Origin: Bacteroidales bacterium
GTDB lineage: Bacteria; Bacteroidota; Bacteroidia; Bacteroidales; WCHB1-69
Assembly (NCBI GenBank): GCA_017540505.1
Contig: JAFYAW010000026.1
Coordinates: 17,342-81,341, forward strand
Reading direction: 5' to 3'
DNA length: 64,000 bases
The notes beneath the pieces were generated by a model. It did no database searches, was not told the DNA's origin, and saw nothing but the letters and a program-made list of their open reading frames with translations. Positions 47,330 to 55,189 of this stretch are shown piece after piece; within the stretch, counting starts at the first letter, position 1; every line of letters begins with the position of its first letter. A program made the position numbers and the translations under genes.

Positions 47330-48598
47330 ATGAAAAAAAATAACACTAACAATATGAAAAAATCGAAAAAACTCTGGTGGATTATCGGCATTATCGCGGC
47401 GTTGATTATCGCGTTAATCATAATCCTTGTGGCAAAAAAAGGCAAACATGCTGAGATGCAAATCAATACAGCTCGGAGCATGATGGACAGCATCGAGGTG
47501 ACAGTGACGGCAACCGGCGAGCTGCAACCCGTCTATAAGGTGGATGTGGGTACGCAGGTGTCCGGTATCGTGGAGCGCATCTACGTGGATTTCAACTCCG
47601 TAGTGAAAAAGGGCCAGCTGCTGGCCGAGTTGGACCGCTCCAACCTCAACGAGCAACTCTCGCAGGCGAAGACCAGCGTATCGAACGCCCAAAGCAATCT
47701 GACGTTGGCACAACAGCAGTTTGACCGTGTGAAGGCATTGTACGACAACAAGGCCGCCACACAGGAAGCGTACGAGTCGGCGGTCAACTCCTTGAATCTG
47801 GCCAAGAACCAGCTGAAGACGGCCCAGTCGGACTTGTCGCGTGCGCAAACCAACCTGTCATATGCCACCATCTACTCGCCCATTGACGGCGTGATCATGG
47901 ACAAGGCCGTGGAGGAGGGCCAGACGGTGGCCTCCTCGTTCAACACGCCTACCCTGTTCACCATTGCCAACGACCTGACGCAGATGCAGGTGGAGGCCAA
48001 GGTGGATGAGGCTGACATCGGCGAGGTGAAGGCCGGCCAGCCCGTGACGTTCACCGTGGACGCCTTCCCGGACGATGTCTTCAGCGGCACTGTCAAGGAG
48101 GTGCGTATCAACCCGACCGTCACCGCCAACGTGGTCACCTACACGGTCATCATCAATGCACCCAATCCGGAAACCAAGCTTTTCCCCGGCATGACCGCCA
48201 GCGTGACCATCACCACCAAGAAGGAGAGCGGCATCTGCATCCCAATGACGGCTTTGTATTCCACTATTGATCCTACAATAATGAAACAATTTGAGAAAAA
48301 AGGATATTCATTCCAGCTTTTATACAAAAACAATGAGGAGTTGGCCCAGGGGCTGAAAGATATCACCAAGAAAACCATTTGGGTGAAGAAGGGCGAGAAC
48401 AGTTATGAGCAGAGAAGTGTGGGAGTGGGGTTAAACAATGGAGTTAAGACATTGATAACCGACGGTTTGAATGAAGGGGAAGAGGTTGTGATCGGTGTCA
48501 GCGAAGCCATGGAGGGTATGCCGGCGGGCATGAAACCGAAAGATGGCGGCAGCTCCAATCCGTTTATGCCAGGTCCTCCGGAAAAGAAACAACGATAG
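47330..48598 (+). CDS. macA: MacA-like periplasmic adaptor (membrane fusion) protein
   Basis: The protein has an N-terminal membrane helix (~14-33), lipoyl-like half motifs ('VDVGTQVSGIVERIYVDFNSVVKKGQLLAELD'), a coiled-coil hairpin (~95-170), a second lipoyl half ('IYSPIDGVIMDKAVEEGQTV') and a beta-barrel domain. It bridges the MacB permease to the TolC-like exit duct. Start is ATG 47330 or 47354. Its stop codon forms the first bases of a heptamer array (48596-48623). Confidence 0.92.
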   Translation: MKKNNTNNMKKSKKLWWIIGIIAALIIALIIILVAKKGKHAEMQINTARSMMDSIEVTVTATGELQPVYKVDVGTQVSGIVERIYVDFNSVVKKGQLLAELDRSNLNEQLSQAKTSVSNAQSNLTLAQQQFDRVKALYDNKAATQEAYESAVNSLNLAKNQLKTAQSDLSRAQTNLSYATIYSPIDGVIMDKAVEEGQTVASSFNTPTLFTIANDLTQMQVEAKVDEADIGEVKAGQPVTFTVDAFPDDVFSGTVKEVRINPTVTANVVTYTVIINAPNPETKLFPGMTASVTITTKKESGICIPMTALYSTIDPTIMKQFEKKGYSFQLLYKNNEELAQGLKDITKKTIWVKKGENSYEQRSVGVGLNNGVKTLITDGLNEGEEVVIGVSEAMEGMPAGMKPKDGGSSNPFMPGPPEKKQR

Positions 48599-48623
48599 CT
48601 ATTAGCTCTTAGCCATTAGCTTT
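48596..48623. repeat. Heptamer tandem array (TAGCTAT-like) after macA
   Basis: Four 7-mers run TAGCTAT, TAGCTCT, TAGCCAT, TAGCTTT, starting on the TAG stop codon of macA, then a weaker TGGTTTT. The units match those between serC and serA (35225-35280). Confidence 0.75.
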
Positions 48624-48677
48624 TGGTTTTTAAATACGGCTTACATGCTAATGGCCACAGTCATAAATTAGGAATAA

Positions 48678-49421
48678 ATGGCAAAAGATATTTTAAGAGT
48701 AGAGAATTTGGAGCGCGTGTTCCGCGTGGGCAGTGAGGACGTGCACGCCTTGCGGGGCGTGACGTTCACCATCACGGAGGGCGAATTCGTGAGCATTATG
48801 GGCACGAGCGGCTCGGGCAAGTCCACGCTGCTCAACATCCTGGGTTGTTTGGACACACCCAGCGCCGGTGATTATATCATTGACGGGGTTTCTATTAAGA
48901 GTTTGAGCAAAAACGAGTTGTCCACCTTGCGCAACCGCAAGATCGGTTTTGTGTTCCAGAATTACAACCTGTTGGCGCGTACCACAGCCATCGAGAATGT
49001 GGAGCTGCCGCTATTCTACAACAATGACGTGCCGGCCAAGGAGTGGCGCGAGCGTGCGGAGGCGGCCCTGAAGTTAGTGGGGTTGGAGAACCGCATGGAG
49101 CACATGCCCAACCAGCTTTCCGGTGGTCAGCAGCAGCGTGTGGCCATCGCGCGCGCACTCGTCAACGACCCCGTGATCCTGCTCGCCGACGAGGCCACCG
49201 GTAACCTTGACACGCGCACCTCCTACGAGATCATGAGTCTGTTCCAGGACCTTCACGAACAGGGCAAGACCATCGCGTTCGTCACGCACGAGCCCGACAT
49301 CGCCACCTTCACTACGCGCAAAATCAAACTGCGCGATGGACAGATCATTGAGGACGCATCCATCAACACGCAATCGGCAGCGGAGGCATTGGCTGCTATC
49401 AACCTTCAAAAAGAAGATTAG
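48678..49421 (+). CDS. macB: MacB-type ABC transporter ATP-binding protein
   Basis: The 247-residue ATPase of the MacB/LolD group has Walker A 'GTSGSGKST' at about 35-43, signature 'LSGGQQQRVAIARAL', Walker B 'VILLADEATG' and H-loop 'VTHEPD'. It powers the efflux operon. In this operon the ATPase and permease are separate genes, unlike E. coli MacB where they are fused. Confidence 0.94.
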   Translation: MAKDILRVENLERVFRVGSEDVHALRGVTFTITEGEFVSIMGTSGSGKSTLLNILGCLDTPSAGDYIIDGVSIKSLSKNELSTLRNRKIGFVFQNYNLLARTTAIENVELPLFYNNDVPAKEWRERAEAALKLVGLENRMEHMPNQLSGGQQQRVAIARALVNDPVILLADEATGNLDTRTSYEIMSLFQDLHEQGKTIAFVTHEPDIATFTTRKIKLRDGQIIEDASINTQSAAEALAAINLQKED

Positions 49422-49424
49422 ACT

Positions 49425-50645
49425 ATGAATATTGGAAACCTTATCAAAATAGCCATACAGTCCCTGTTCCGCAACAAGATGCGGACGGCCCTCACTATGC
49501 TCGGTATCGTCATCGGCATCGCGTCGGTTATTGCAATGGTCAGTATCGGGCAGGCCTCCACGCAGAGTGTGAAATCCGAACTCTCCTCCATGGGCTCTAA
49601 CATGATCATGATCATGCCCGCCCGCCAGCGCAGAGGTGGTGTGGATATGGGTATGTCATCATCCAAATCGTTGGATAACAGGGATTTGGAATCCATTTCC
49701 AAAAACACCCGCTACGTGGCTGCCGTCTCGCCGAACGTGAGCACCAGCAAGCAGCTGATTTACGGCAACAACAACCACAGCTGTTCCATCAACGGCGTGT
49801 CCGCCTCCTATTTGGACATTCGGAAATACGAGCTTGAAGAGGGCGTGATGTTCACCGATGAGGATGTGAAACGCTACAGCAAAGTGTGTGTCATCGGGCA
49901 GACGGTGGTGAAGGAGCTGTTCACCAATGGCGAAGACCCCATAGGCAAGTCCATCCGTTTCGGCTCCATTCCGATGACGGTCATCGGAGTGTTGGCCTCC
50001 AAGGGCCAGAGTGGTATGGGTGACGACCAGGACGATATTGTGCTGGCACCCTACACCACGATACAGAAGCGTTTTTTGGGCATCACCTATTTCAACATGA
50101 TGTTCGCATCGGCCACCTCCGAAGAGGAGTCCGAATTGGCTGCCACGGAGATTACGTACATCTTGCGCAGCAACCACGGTATCAAGAACGGGGCCGATGA
50201 CGACTTCGACATCCGTACGCAGGAAGAATTAGTTTCCACCATCAGTTCCGTTACGGGTTTGATGACCACGCTGTTGGCCGCCATCGCCTCCATCTCGTTG
50301 GTGGTGGGCGGTATTGGCATTATGAATATCATGTATGTCACGGTGACAGAGAGAACGAAAGAGATCGGTTTGCGCATGGCCATCGGGGCTCACAACCGCG
50401 ATATCATGCTGCAGTTCCTGTGCGAAAGTGTGATCTTGAGTTTAATAGGAGGTGTTATCGGCATCATATTGGGGCTGATTATTGCGTATGTGGCCTCCAA
50501 GCTGATGCACATGCCCTACGTGGTGAGCGAGATGGCCATTTTGGGCTCGTTCCTAGTATGCGCCCTCACCGGCATCTTCTTCGGCTGGTATCCCGCGAAG
50601 AAGGCCGCCAACATGGATCCTATAAACGCGTTAAGGTACGAATAA
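49425..50645 (+). CDS. MacB-type ABC transporter permease (FtsX-like)
   Basis: The 406-residue permease has TM1 near 22-44 ('ALTMLGIVIGIASVIAMVSIG'), a large periplasmic MacB_PCD domain (~45-275) and three C-terminal helices with the FtsX signature 'IASISLVVGGIGIMNIMYVTVTERTKEIGLRMAIGA'. It mechanically drives efflux of a peptide, glycolipid or drug through the upstream MacA/TolC partners. It starts 3 bases after the ATPase stop. Confidence 0.94.
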   Translation: MNIGNLIKIAIQSLFRNKMRTALTMLGIVIGIASVIAMVSIGQASTQSVKSELSSMGSNMIMIMPARQRRGGVDMGMSSSKSLDNRDLESISKNTRYVAAVSPNVSTSKQLIYGNNNHSCSINGVSASYLDIRKYELEEGVMFTDEDVKRYSKVCVIGQTVVKELFTNGEDPIGKSIRFGSIPMTVIGVLASKGQSGMGDDQDDIVLAPYTTIQKRFLGITYFNMMFASATSEEESELAATEITYILRSNHGIKNGADDDFDIRTQEELVSTISSVTGLMTTLLAAIASISLVVGGIGIMNIMYVTVTERTKEIGLRMAIGAHNRDIMLQFLCESVILSLIGGVIGIILGLIIAYVASKLMHMPYVVSEMAILGSFLVCALTGIFFGWYPAKKAANMDPINALRYE

Positions 50646-50652
50646 TCGCCCG

Positions 50653-50964
50653 TTACTTGAATCGGATGGCGGTGCCGTACACCAGCACTTCCGCAGCCTG
50701 CGCCATGATGGCGGAGGTGGAATAGCGGACCCCGATGATGGCATCCGCCCGCATCTCATCCGCCTGGGCCACCATACGTTCGGTGGACAATCTTCGCGCC
50801 TTCTCCATCATCTGGGTGTAGGCTTTGAGCTCGCCTCCCACTATGTTTTTCAATGATTGTCCGAAATCGCTGATGAAATTCTTCGATTGGACGGTGCTGC
50901 CGGTGACAACATCCAGCACCTCATAATCCTTGCCCGGTAAATTTTCTACAGAGTAAATTTTCAT
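50653..50964 (-). CDS. YbjQ/UPF0145 heavy-metal-binding-domain protein
   Basis: The 103-residue protein has 'VVTGSTVQSKNFISDFGQSLKNIVGGELKAYTQMMEKAR' and 'ADAIIGVRYSTSAI...VYGTAIRF', typical of the YbjQ pentamer fold. Biochemical role is unclear. The frame extends to 51114, but ATG 50964 is the family start, and the upstream part contains a TAATTTTG promoter box and a terminator. It is convergent with the permease gene. Confidence 0.88.
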   Translation of the reverse strand: MKIYSVENLPGKDYEVLDVVTGSTVQSKNFISDFGQSLKNIVGGELKAYTQMMEKARRLSTERMVAQADEMRADAIIGVRYSTSAIMAQAAEVLVYGTAIRFK

Positions 50965-51007
50965 ACGAAAGGTTTTTATGGCTGTCAAGGCAGCCGGTTT
51001 TGAACAG

Positions 51008-51045
51008 GCAAAATTACAAAATAATCCGATATGAAAAAACGGGCG
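51008..51045. repeat. 38-bp terminator/promoter module, copy A
   Basis: 36 of 38 bases are identical to 52843-52880. On the minus strand the module contains the end of a terminator followed by the -7 box TAATTTTG (51009-51016), here upstream of the YbjQ gene. Confidence 0.9.
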
Positions 51046-51072
51046 CCAACCGATGATCGGTTGCGCCCGTTT
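51034..51072 (-). terminator. Terminator after the DUF262 gene
   Basis: On the minus strand AAACGGGCGCAACCG pairs with CGGTTGGCGCCCGTTT (one bulged base), followed by six T. It lies just after the stop at 51111. Confidence 0.82.
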
Positions 51073-51110
51073 GGGGGAAATATTTGGAAGTATTTGGTGA
51101 CGTAGAATGG

Positions 51111-52787
51111 TCAAAAATCTATTTTCCAGATGCCTTTAGCAGAATTCGCCATTTGTAATTGCCGTTGGTTTATAGTATCTCTATTCCATTCTTGGAATTC
51201 GTCAGGAATACTTCTCGTTGTCTCGAATGCCGAGCGTAAATAAACCTCACATTTTTCATTATATGGCCTGTTTTCCAAATCACGATTAAAGTTTTTCTCC
51301 AATAAGCAAATATTACCAATCCGGTATATCAGAGAGTCAAAGTCGTAATTGTTGTCACCCCATTCCAATCCAGGATTTTGAGGAAGAATATGTTCCAATG
51401 TGTCTGTTTCGCTCGATAAAGAAACGTCTCTTGTACCACCTTTGAATCGTTCGTATTTGCCTAAAATGTATTTGACGATTCTGTTGTTTCGCGTACTTGG
51501 TGTGAATACCTTGTGTGTAAATACCGTTATAAATTCATTGTCGTCAACGTAAATGTCCTTTAGCTGTTCTCTGTTATAGTTTATTTCAGCGTATATGTGT
51601 GTGGCAATATTATTGTAAACTCGTTCAATATCATTGGGGTTTTTCCCGCAAATAATGTTGTAACGGAATCCCACAATAATAATGTCAGACAACAGCCTAC
51701 CGAATTGACTAATGTCAAGTTTCTTATATGCAGACATTAAAAGTGAGTAGGGTTGTTTCATGTTAAAAAGATTCAGCAATTCAATGTTGTCAGATATGTC
51801 TCGATTGCCTTGCCATAGCTCATCATTAGCATCTCGTAATGCCATGTAGATGTCGCTGTACTCCATCATTTCATTCACTAATGCAAAAACTTCAGTATCG
51901 GTTTTGATCTTACCCCGAATTGCCTTGAACAATTCATTGGTGCGGACTGTTTTGTTTTTGGAATTCCAGTAATAGCGAATGAAATCTGGCAGCTTTTCGG
52001 CTTGAATGTTTTGAGTCAATTTAGACCATTTTTCTTCAAGTGTGGCAATTCTGTCAGGATATTGGGAAGAATTGTCAACAAGTGAAAACAAGTAGTTCTT
52101 TAGCAAATCGGCAGAAGAAAGTTGCACTCCCCTGGCATTCAAAGTTTCAAACACTCGGAACGCATTCATTTCATCATCCACACGAATAATGGTAAAATAG
52201 AGGTTGTCAACGATTTTTGTAATCAATTCGGCATACTCTCTGCCAGTTTGATATTTGTTGGTCATTTGGCAATCATACCATTCGAAGCATTTTCGCATCA
52301 GTTTTTCAGTGTATGAAGTATTTCTTACTCGCAACTCACCAAGCTTAACAATGTACTCCTTAAAGTATGCGTCGTTATTTCGGTTTAATACCAGTATATT
52401 GTCATACTCCAACGAAACAGGGTCAACATTTCCGATATATGTATTCTGCAAAGTCTGCATCCTTTGCCTATTTTCGTCAACTTCGATTCCCTTGTCAATA
52501 AGTTTTTGGATTGCCTTTATCGCTGCCAAAATGATGATTGTAATGGTTGTAAATCTCTGTTGACCGTCAATAATGAGGCAATCTTTACCTTTTGTTGTTT
52601 GCAGAACAAGGTATCCCATATAATGTTCTCCTTGTTCGTTAATCATGTTCTCGATATCCTGCCAAAGGTCATCCCATTGTTCCTCATCCCAAGAGTAGTC
52701 TCTTTGAAACTTGGGAATAATATATTTTCCACCGCTTCGTATTAGTGAACCAAAATGGTTTGTTGTAGAATCTTGAATACCTATCAT
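51111..52787 (-). CDS. DUF262/DUF1524 (GmrSD-like) protein
   Basis: The 558-residue protein has an N-terminal DUF262 domain with 'IIPKFQRDYSWDEEQWDDLW' (about 23-42) and the nucleotide-binding 'IDGQQRFTT' motif, then a helical middle. The C-terminal DUF1524 HNH-like nuclease domain has 'LEHILPQNPGLEWG' and a later 'NICLLEKNFN'. Single-chain GmrSD proteins are type IV restriction enzymes that cut modified phage DNA using NTP. Base use is more AT-rich than its neighbours. It is flanked by the two copies of the 38-bp module, suggesting insertion as a cassette. A terminator follows, and a -7 box TAATTTTG lies at 52844-52851. Confidence 0.87.
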   Translation of the reverse strand: MIGIQDSTTNHFGSLIRSGGKYIIPKFQRDYSWDEEQWDDLWQDIENMINEQGEHYMGYLVLQTTKGKDCLIIDGQQRFTTITIIILAAIKAIQKLIDKGIEVDENRQRMQTLQNTYIGNVDPVSLEYDNILVLNRNNDAYFKEYIVKLGELRVRNTSYTEKLMRKCFEWYDCQMTNKYQTGREYAELITKIVDNLYFTIIRVDDEMNAFRVFETLNARGVQLSSADLLKNYLFSLVDNSSQYPDRIATLEEKWSKLTQNIQAEKLPDFIRYYWNSKNKTVRTNELFKAIRGKIKTDTEVFALVNEMMEYSDIYMALRDANDELWQGNRDISDNIELLNLFNMKQPYSLLMSAYKKLDISQFGRLLSDIIIVGFRYNIICGKNPNDIERVYNNIATHIYAEINYNREQLKDIYVDDNEFITVFTHKVFTPSTRNNRIVKYILGKYERFKGGTRDVSLSSETDTLEHILPQNPGLEWGDNNYDFDSLIYRIGNICLLEKNFNRDLENRPYNEKCEVYLRSAFETTRSIPDEFQEWNRDTINQRQLQMANSAKGIWKIDF

Positions 52788-52842
52788 TGCACTAAATTCT
52801 TGTCGTCAGACGTGACTGTTCGATATACTATATTTCAACCCC

Positions 52843-52880
52843 GCAAAATTACAAAATAATCCAATATGAAAAACCGGGCG
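52843..52880. repeat. 38-bp terminator/promoter module, copy B
   Basis: Copy of 51008-51045 with two mismatches, 1.84 kb away. The minus strand TAATTTTG at 52844-52851 is placed to drive the DUF262 gene. Confidence 0.9.
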
Positions 52881-52907
52881 TGACTGCAATCGGTCAGCGC
52901 CCGGTTT
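52869..52907 (-). terminator. Terminator downstream of the displaced nifJ 3' fragment
   Basis: The minus strand has AACCGGGCG..TGAC pairing with GTCA.CGCCCGGTT, then five T. It has the same position and flanks as the terminator at 51034 but different loop bases. Confidence 0.75.
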
Positions 52908-52914
52908 GGGTAAT

Positions 52915-52944
52915 TGTAGAGACGCGGCGCGCCGCGTCTCTACA
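52915..52944. repeat. 30-bp perfect palindrome (TGTAGAGACG family), copy 2
   Basis: The two 15-base arms are perfectly complementary, with centre GCGCGC. It is the same family as 31466-31495 and lies between the nifJ fragment and its terminator. Confidence 0.9.
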
Positions 52945-53050
52945 GGATTATCAAAGATTATTTCCCTTCGCTCAGTTTCTTGTAACCCTCGTAACGGAGT
53001 TTCGCGAACTGCTCGGTCTTGGCGAACAACTCCTTGGCTTCGGCCGGGAA

Positions 53051-53116
53051 AATTCGTGCAAACCGAATGCAAAACAAACTTGTTTGCTTTGCTGAGGTGA
53101 AGCCGAATTTATATAA
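53051..53116. repeat. 66-bp in-frame insertion with inverted ends
   Basis: Absent from the other nifJ 3' end. It begins AATTCG and ends CGAATT plus ATATAA, and has a central palindrome CAAACTTGTTTG (53075-53086). It adds 22 codons without shifting frame. It resembles a small non-coding repeat family of Bacteroidales (from memory, not checked). Confidence 0.7.
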
Positions 53117-53138
53117 CGTCTTCAACAAGCTGTTGTAA

Positions 53139-53191
53139 CGGACCTCGCCCATGATGAAGTCTTGGAACTTGCTCCAGTCGGGTTCCTTGCT
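53139..53191. repeat. 53-bp perfect direct repeat, island left copy
   Basis: Identical to 63374-63426. It ends exactly where nifJ similarity is lost and marks the left border of the island. Confidence 0.92.
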
Positions 53192-53212
53192 TGCTATCAA
53201 GGTCACCTTATC

Positions 53213-53372
53213 ATCCTTTCCAACTTCGTTTTCCACTTCTCTCAATGTGGCATCTCATTGGTCAACAACGCATAAAACTCTTTGGTGTGATTTTGATGTA
53301 CCAAATGACAAAGTTCATGGGTAATGACGTGTTCAATTGGAGTTGTATAGTGAATGTCTTATCTCAAAGAGG
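53213..53372 (-). pseudogene. Remnant of a YgjP/DUF45-type metallopeptidase
   Basis: Minus-strand translation gives 'TPIEHVITHELCHLVHQNH' followed by 'TKEFYALLTNEMPH', a stop (TGA) and 'EKWKTKLERM'. This is the zinc-binding HELCH...H region and C-terminal end of a YgjP-like metal-dependent hydrolase, with TGA where the family normally has tryptophan. The 5' part is missing. Such genes commonly accompany type I restriction loci, so this may be debris of an earlier system. Confidence 0.7.
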
Positions 53373-53415
53373 ACAAATATTTTAGGGTGCATAGTGACAG
53401 AATAAGAAAAATTTA

Positions 53416-53423
53416 TATTTTTG
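53416..53423 (+). promoter_or_regulatory. -7 box (TATTTTTG) of the WbuC gene
   Basis: TATTTTTG on the plus strand lies about 70 bases before ATG 53493. Confidence 0.5.
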
Positions 53424-53492
53424 TCCCTTGTTTTACACAAAATAAGAGGAATAAGGAGGGGTTGACACATTTTCGTATCAGGAGAAAACATT

Positions 53493-53894
53493 ATGATTAT
53501 AGACAACAAGATACTTGACAGCTTGACCGCCCAGGCCAAGGCATCGCCCCGGCTGCGGATGAATCTGAACTTTCATCAGAGTCTGGATGAGAAGTGCCAC
53601 CGTTTTCTGAATGCCGTGGAACCAGGTGCCAACATCCCCGTTCATCGCCATCCGGAGAAAGAGGAGTCATTTGTTGTGTTGCGCGGCAGGATACGTGTCA
53701 TCACCTACAACGACGACGGCACCATCATCGACGACATGGTCCTCAACCCATCGGAAGGCCGCTACGGCGTGAACGTAGGAAAGAATGTCTGGCACACCGT
53801 GGAATCTCTGGAGCCGGGTTCCGTCATCTTCGAGTGCAAAGAGGGACCGTATGTGGAGCATGAGAAGGAAGGGAATTTGATAGTTGACAATTAG
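53493..53894 (+). CDS. wbuC: WbuC-family cupin metalloprotein
   Basis: The 133-residue single-domain cupin has metal-binding histidines and glutamate in 'IPVHRHPEKEESFVVLRGRI' (about 50-69) and 'KNVWHTVESLEPGSVIFECKEGPY'. WbuC proteins are often linked to surface polysaccharide loci, but their reaction is unknown. GC content here resembles the core genome, unlike the AT-rich genes after it, and the gene may be a passenger of the exchange. Confidence 0.87.
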   Translation: MIIDNKILDSLTAQAKASPRLRMNLNFHQSLDEKCHRFLNAVEPGANIPVHRHPEKEESFVVLRGRIRVITYNDDGTIIDDMVLNPSEGRYGVNVGKNVWHTVESLEPGSVIFECKEGPYVEHEKEGNLIVDN

Positions 53895-53913
53895 GAAGGG
53901 GTTGAAAGTGTGT

Positions 53914-53924
53914 GGGGGGGGGGG
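53914..53924. repeat. G11 homopolymer upstream of the RES-like gene
   Basis: Eleven consecutive G on the plus strand lie about 85 bases before ATG 54011, followed by AT-rich sequence (ATATTATTTTGG) that resembles a -7 region. Degenerate 7-mers (AGATGGT, AGATGGA, AGATAGA) follow at about 53959-53980. Confidence 0.8.
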
Positions 53925-54010
53925 AGCAACTATATTATTTTGGCCAAGATAGAAGTGAAGATGGTAGATGGAAGATAGATGATGTGTATTAATATTGAAA
54001 ATTTAGTATT

Positions 54011-55099
54011 ATGAATAAAGACAAGCTATACGAGAAGATTATTTCGATGGTACCTGTAAAGTCCGATGAAAAAAAGGACTTTAGGGAAGTAGTAAGCGAA
54101 AATCTCAATCAATACTTGCAATTCGTCAAACAATTGGATGTCAATGAACGCCCGGATAAATGGGAAGAAATAAAGCATAGGATTAAACAACTCTGTGAGG
54201 GAATCAACCGCGCCATTAAGAGTGAGTACAGTGGTATGCGCCATTCAGCATACACCACAATTAAAAACCAACTTGACGGCTATAAAACGCTAAAAACTGA
54301 AATACCTGGGCTTGCGCTGAAAGAGAATGTTTTTGATGTGAAACGCAATACGGTGGCTTATAGGATGCGAACTATAGCTTTGGAGGAACAACACAAACTA
54401 AAGCCCAAGGATATGTTTCACATTCCTCTGGATAAGAGGGGACTTGTGTTGACGCAGCGCTATAGTGTCCCGGGCTATCCATGTTTGTATTTGGCCCATA
54501 GAGTGTACGGCTGTTGGGAGGAGATGGGTAGACCTGATTTTGGAACGACGATGATTTCAAAGTTCGAAGCGCAAAAGGATTTTAAGATGCTTGACCTCAG
54601 GGTGCCTTCAAAGGACGACTGGGATACGGATATGGTTAGATATATGTCGTTTTTCCCCTTGGTGATTGCATCGATGGTGCAAGTGAAAAACAACAAGGAT
54701 ACTTATAAGCCTGAATACTTGATTCCGCAACTGTTGACAGAGTGGATCATTTCGAAAAACAGGGAAGATAAGGTTGACGGCGAGATTTTAGGTATTGTGT
54801 ACACTTCGTCGCAAAAGAATGACGATTTTGCATTCCCAGATGACAGTTTCGATAATTATGCCATTCCTGTTCTAAAACCTTTAGATAGCAAGAAGTATTG
54901 CAAACGTCTTGTAGATTATTTCAAGCTGACCTCACCAACGTATTATGACCTTGAGGTGTTGAGACAAGGTGAAAACTTCTCTGTTGGTTCATTCGATTTG
55001 AAAGGTTACGAACAAAAGGAAGAAAACATTAAATTTTCACACTTTGGGGTTATGGAGAAATTTCTTGATGCAAAGGAATTGAAAATGATTGATGAATAA
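54011..55099 (+). CDS. RES-like domain protein (putative NAD-acting defence effector)
   Basis: In this 362-residue protein, the N-terminal ~110 residues are helical. A RES-like block follows: 'VAYRMRT' (R118/R120), 'MFHIPLDKRGLVLTQRYSVPGYPCLYLAHRVYGCWEEM' (split here as 135-172, with R150 and E170/E171) and 'LGIVYTSSQ' (S266/S267). These are the spaced R, R, E and S positions of the RES fold, whose toxins degrade NAD+. In RES toxin-antitoxin pairs a Xre-type antitoxin precedes the toxin; none is visible here. It is 383 bases before the nuclease gene and may work with it. Domain identity is by pattern only; catalytic activity is inference. Confidence 0.65.
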   Translation: MNKDKLYEKIISMVPVKSDEKKDFREVVSENLNQYLQFVKQLDVNERPDKWEEIKHRIKQLCEGINRAIKSEYSGMRHSAYTTIKNQLDGYKTLKTEIPGLALKENVFDVKRNTVAYRMRTIALEEQHKLKPKDMFHIPLDKRGLVLTQRYSVPGYPCLYLAHRVYGCWEEMGRPDFGTTMISKFEAQKDFKMLDLRVPSKDDWDTDMVRYMSFFPLVIASMVQVKNNKDTYKPEYLIPQLLTEWIISKNREDKVDGEILGIVYTSSQKNDDFAFPDDSFDNYAIPVLKPLDSKKYCKRLVDYFKLTSPTYYDLEVLRQGENFSVGSFDLKGYEQKEENIKFSHFGVMEKFLDAKELKMIDE

Positions 55100-55189
55100 A
55101 AATGAAGAGCCTCCTCTTATGGTTTTGTCAAGAACCTGAAGAAGTATTCGATTGATATTACCCGTCATGACACCACTTTTAAGAAGAGT

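Larger units (their letters stand above)
52958..53191 (-). pseudogene. Displaced 3' end of nifJ (pyruvate:ferredoxin oxidoreductase), fragment 1
   Basis: Encodes the last ~50 residues of NifJ ('[25 protein letters not shown]' and '[25 protein letters not shown]'), split by an in-frame 66-bp insertion (53051-53116). Nothing of the upstream enzyme remains; at 53192 similarity stops abruptly. Bases 53139-53191 are identical to 63374-63426 in the functional gene, whereas the final 90 bases are clearly diverged at silent sites. It still has a palindrome and terminator behind it, as expected for the original chromosomal end of nifJ. Confidence 0.88.

Noticed and set aside
53213-53372. Selenocysteine or stop-codon recoding at the TGA of the YgjP-like sequence
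   Set aside because: The gene lacks its 5' half and further stops follow; decay is the simpler explanation.
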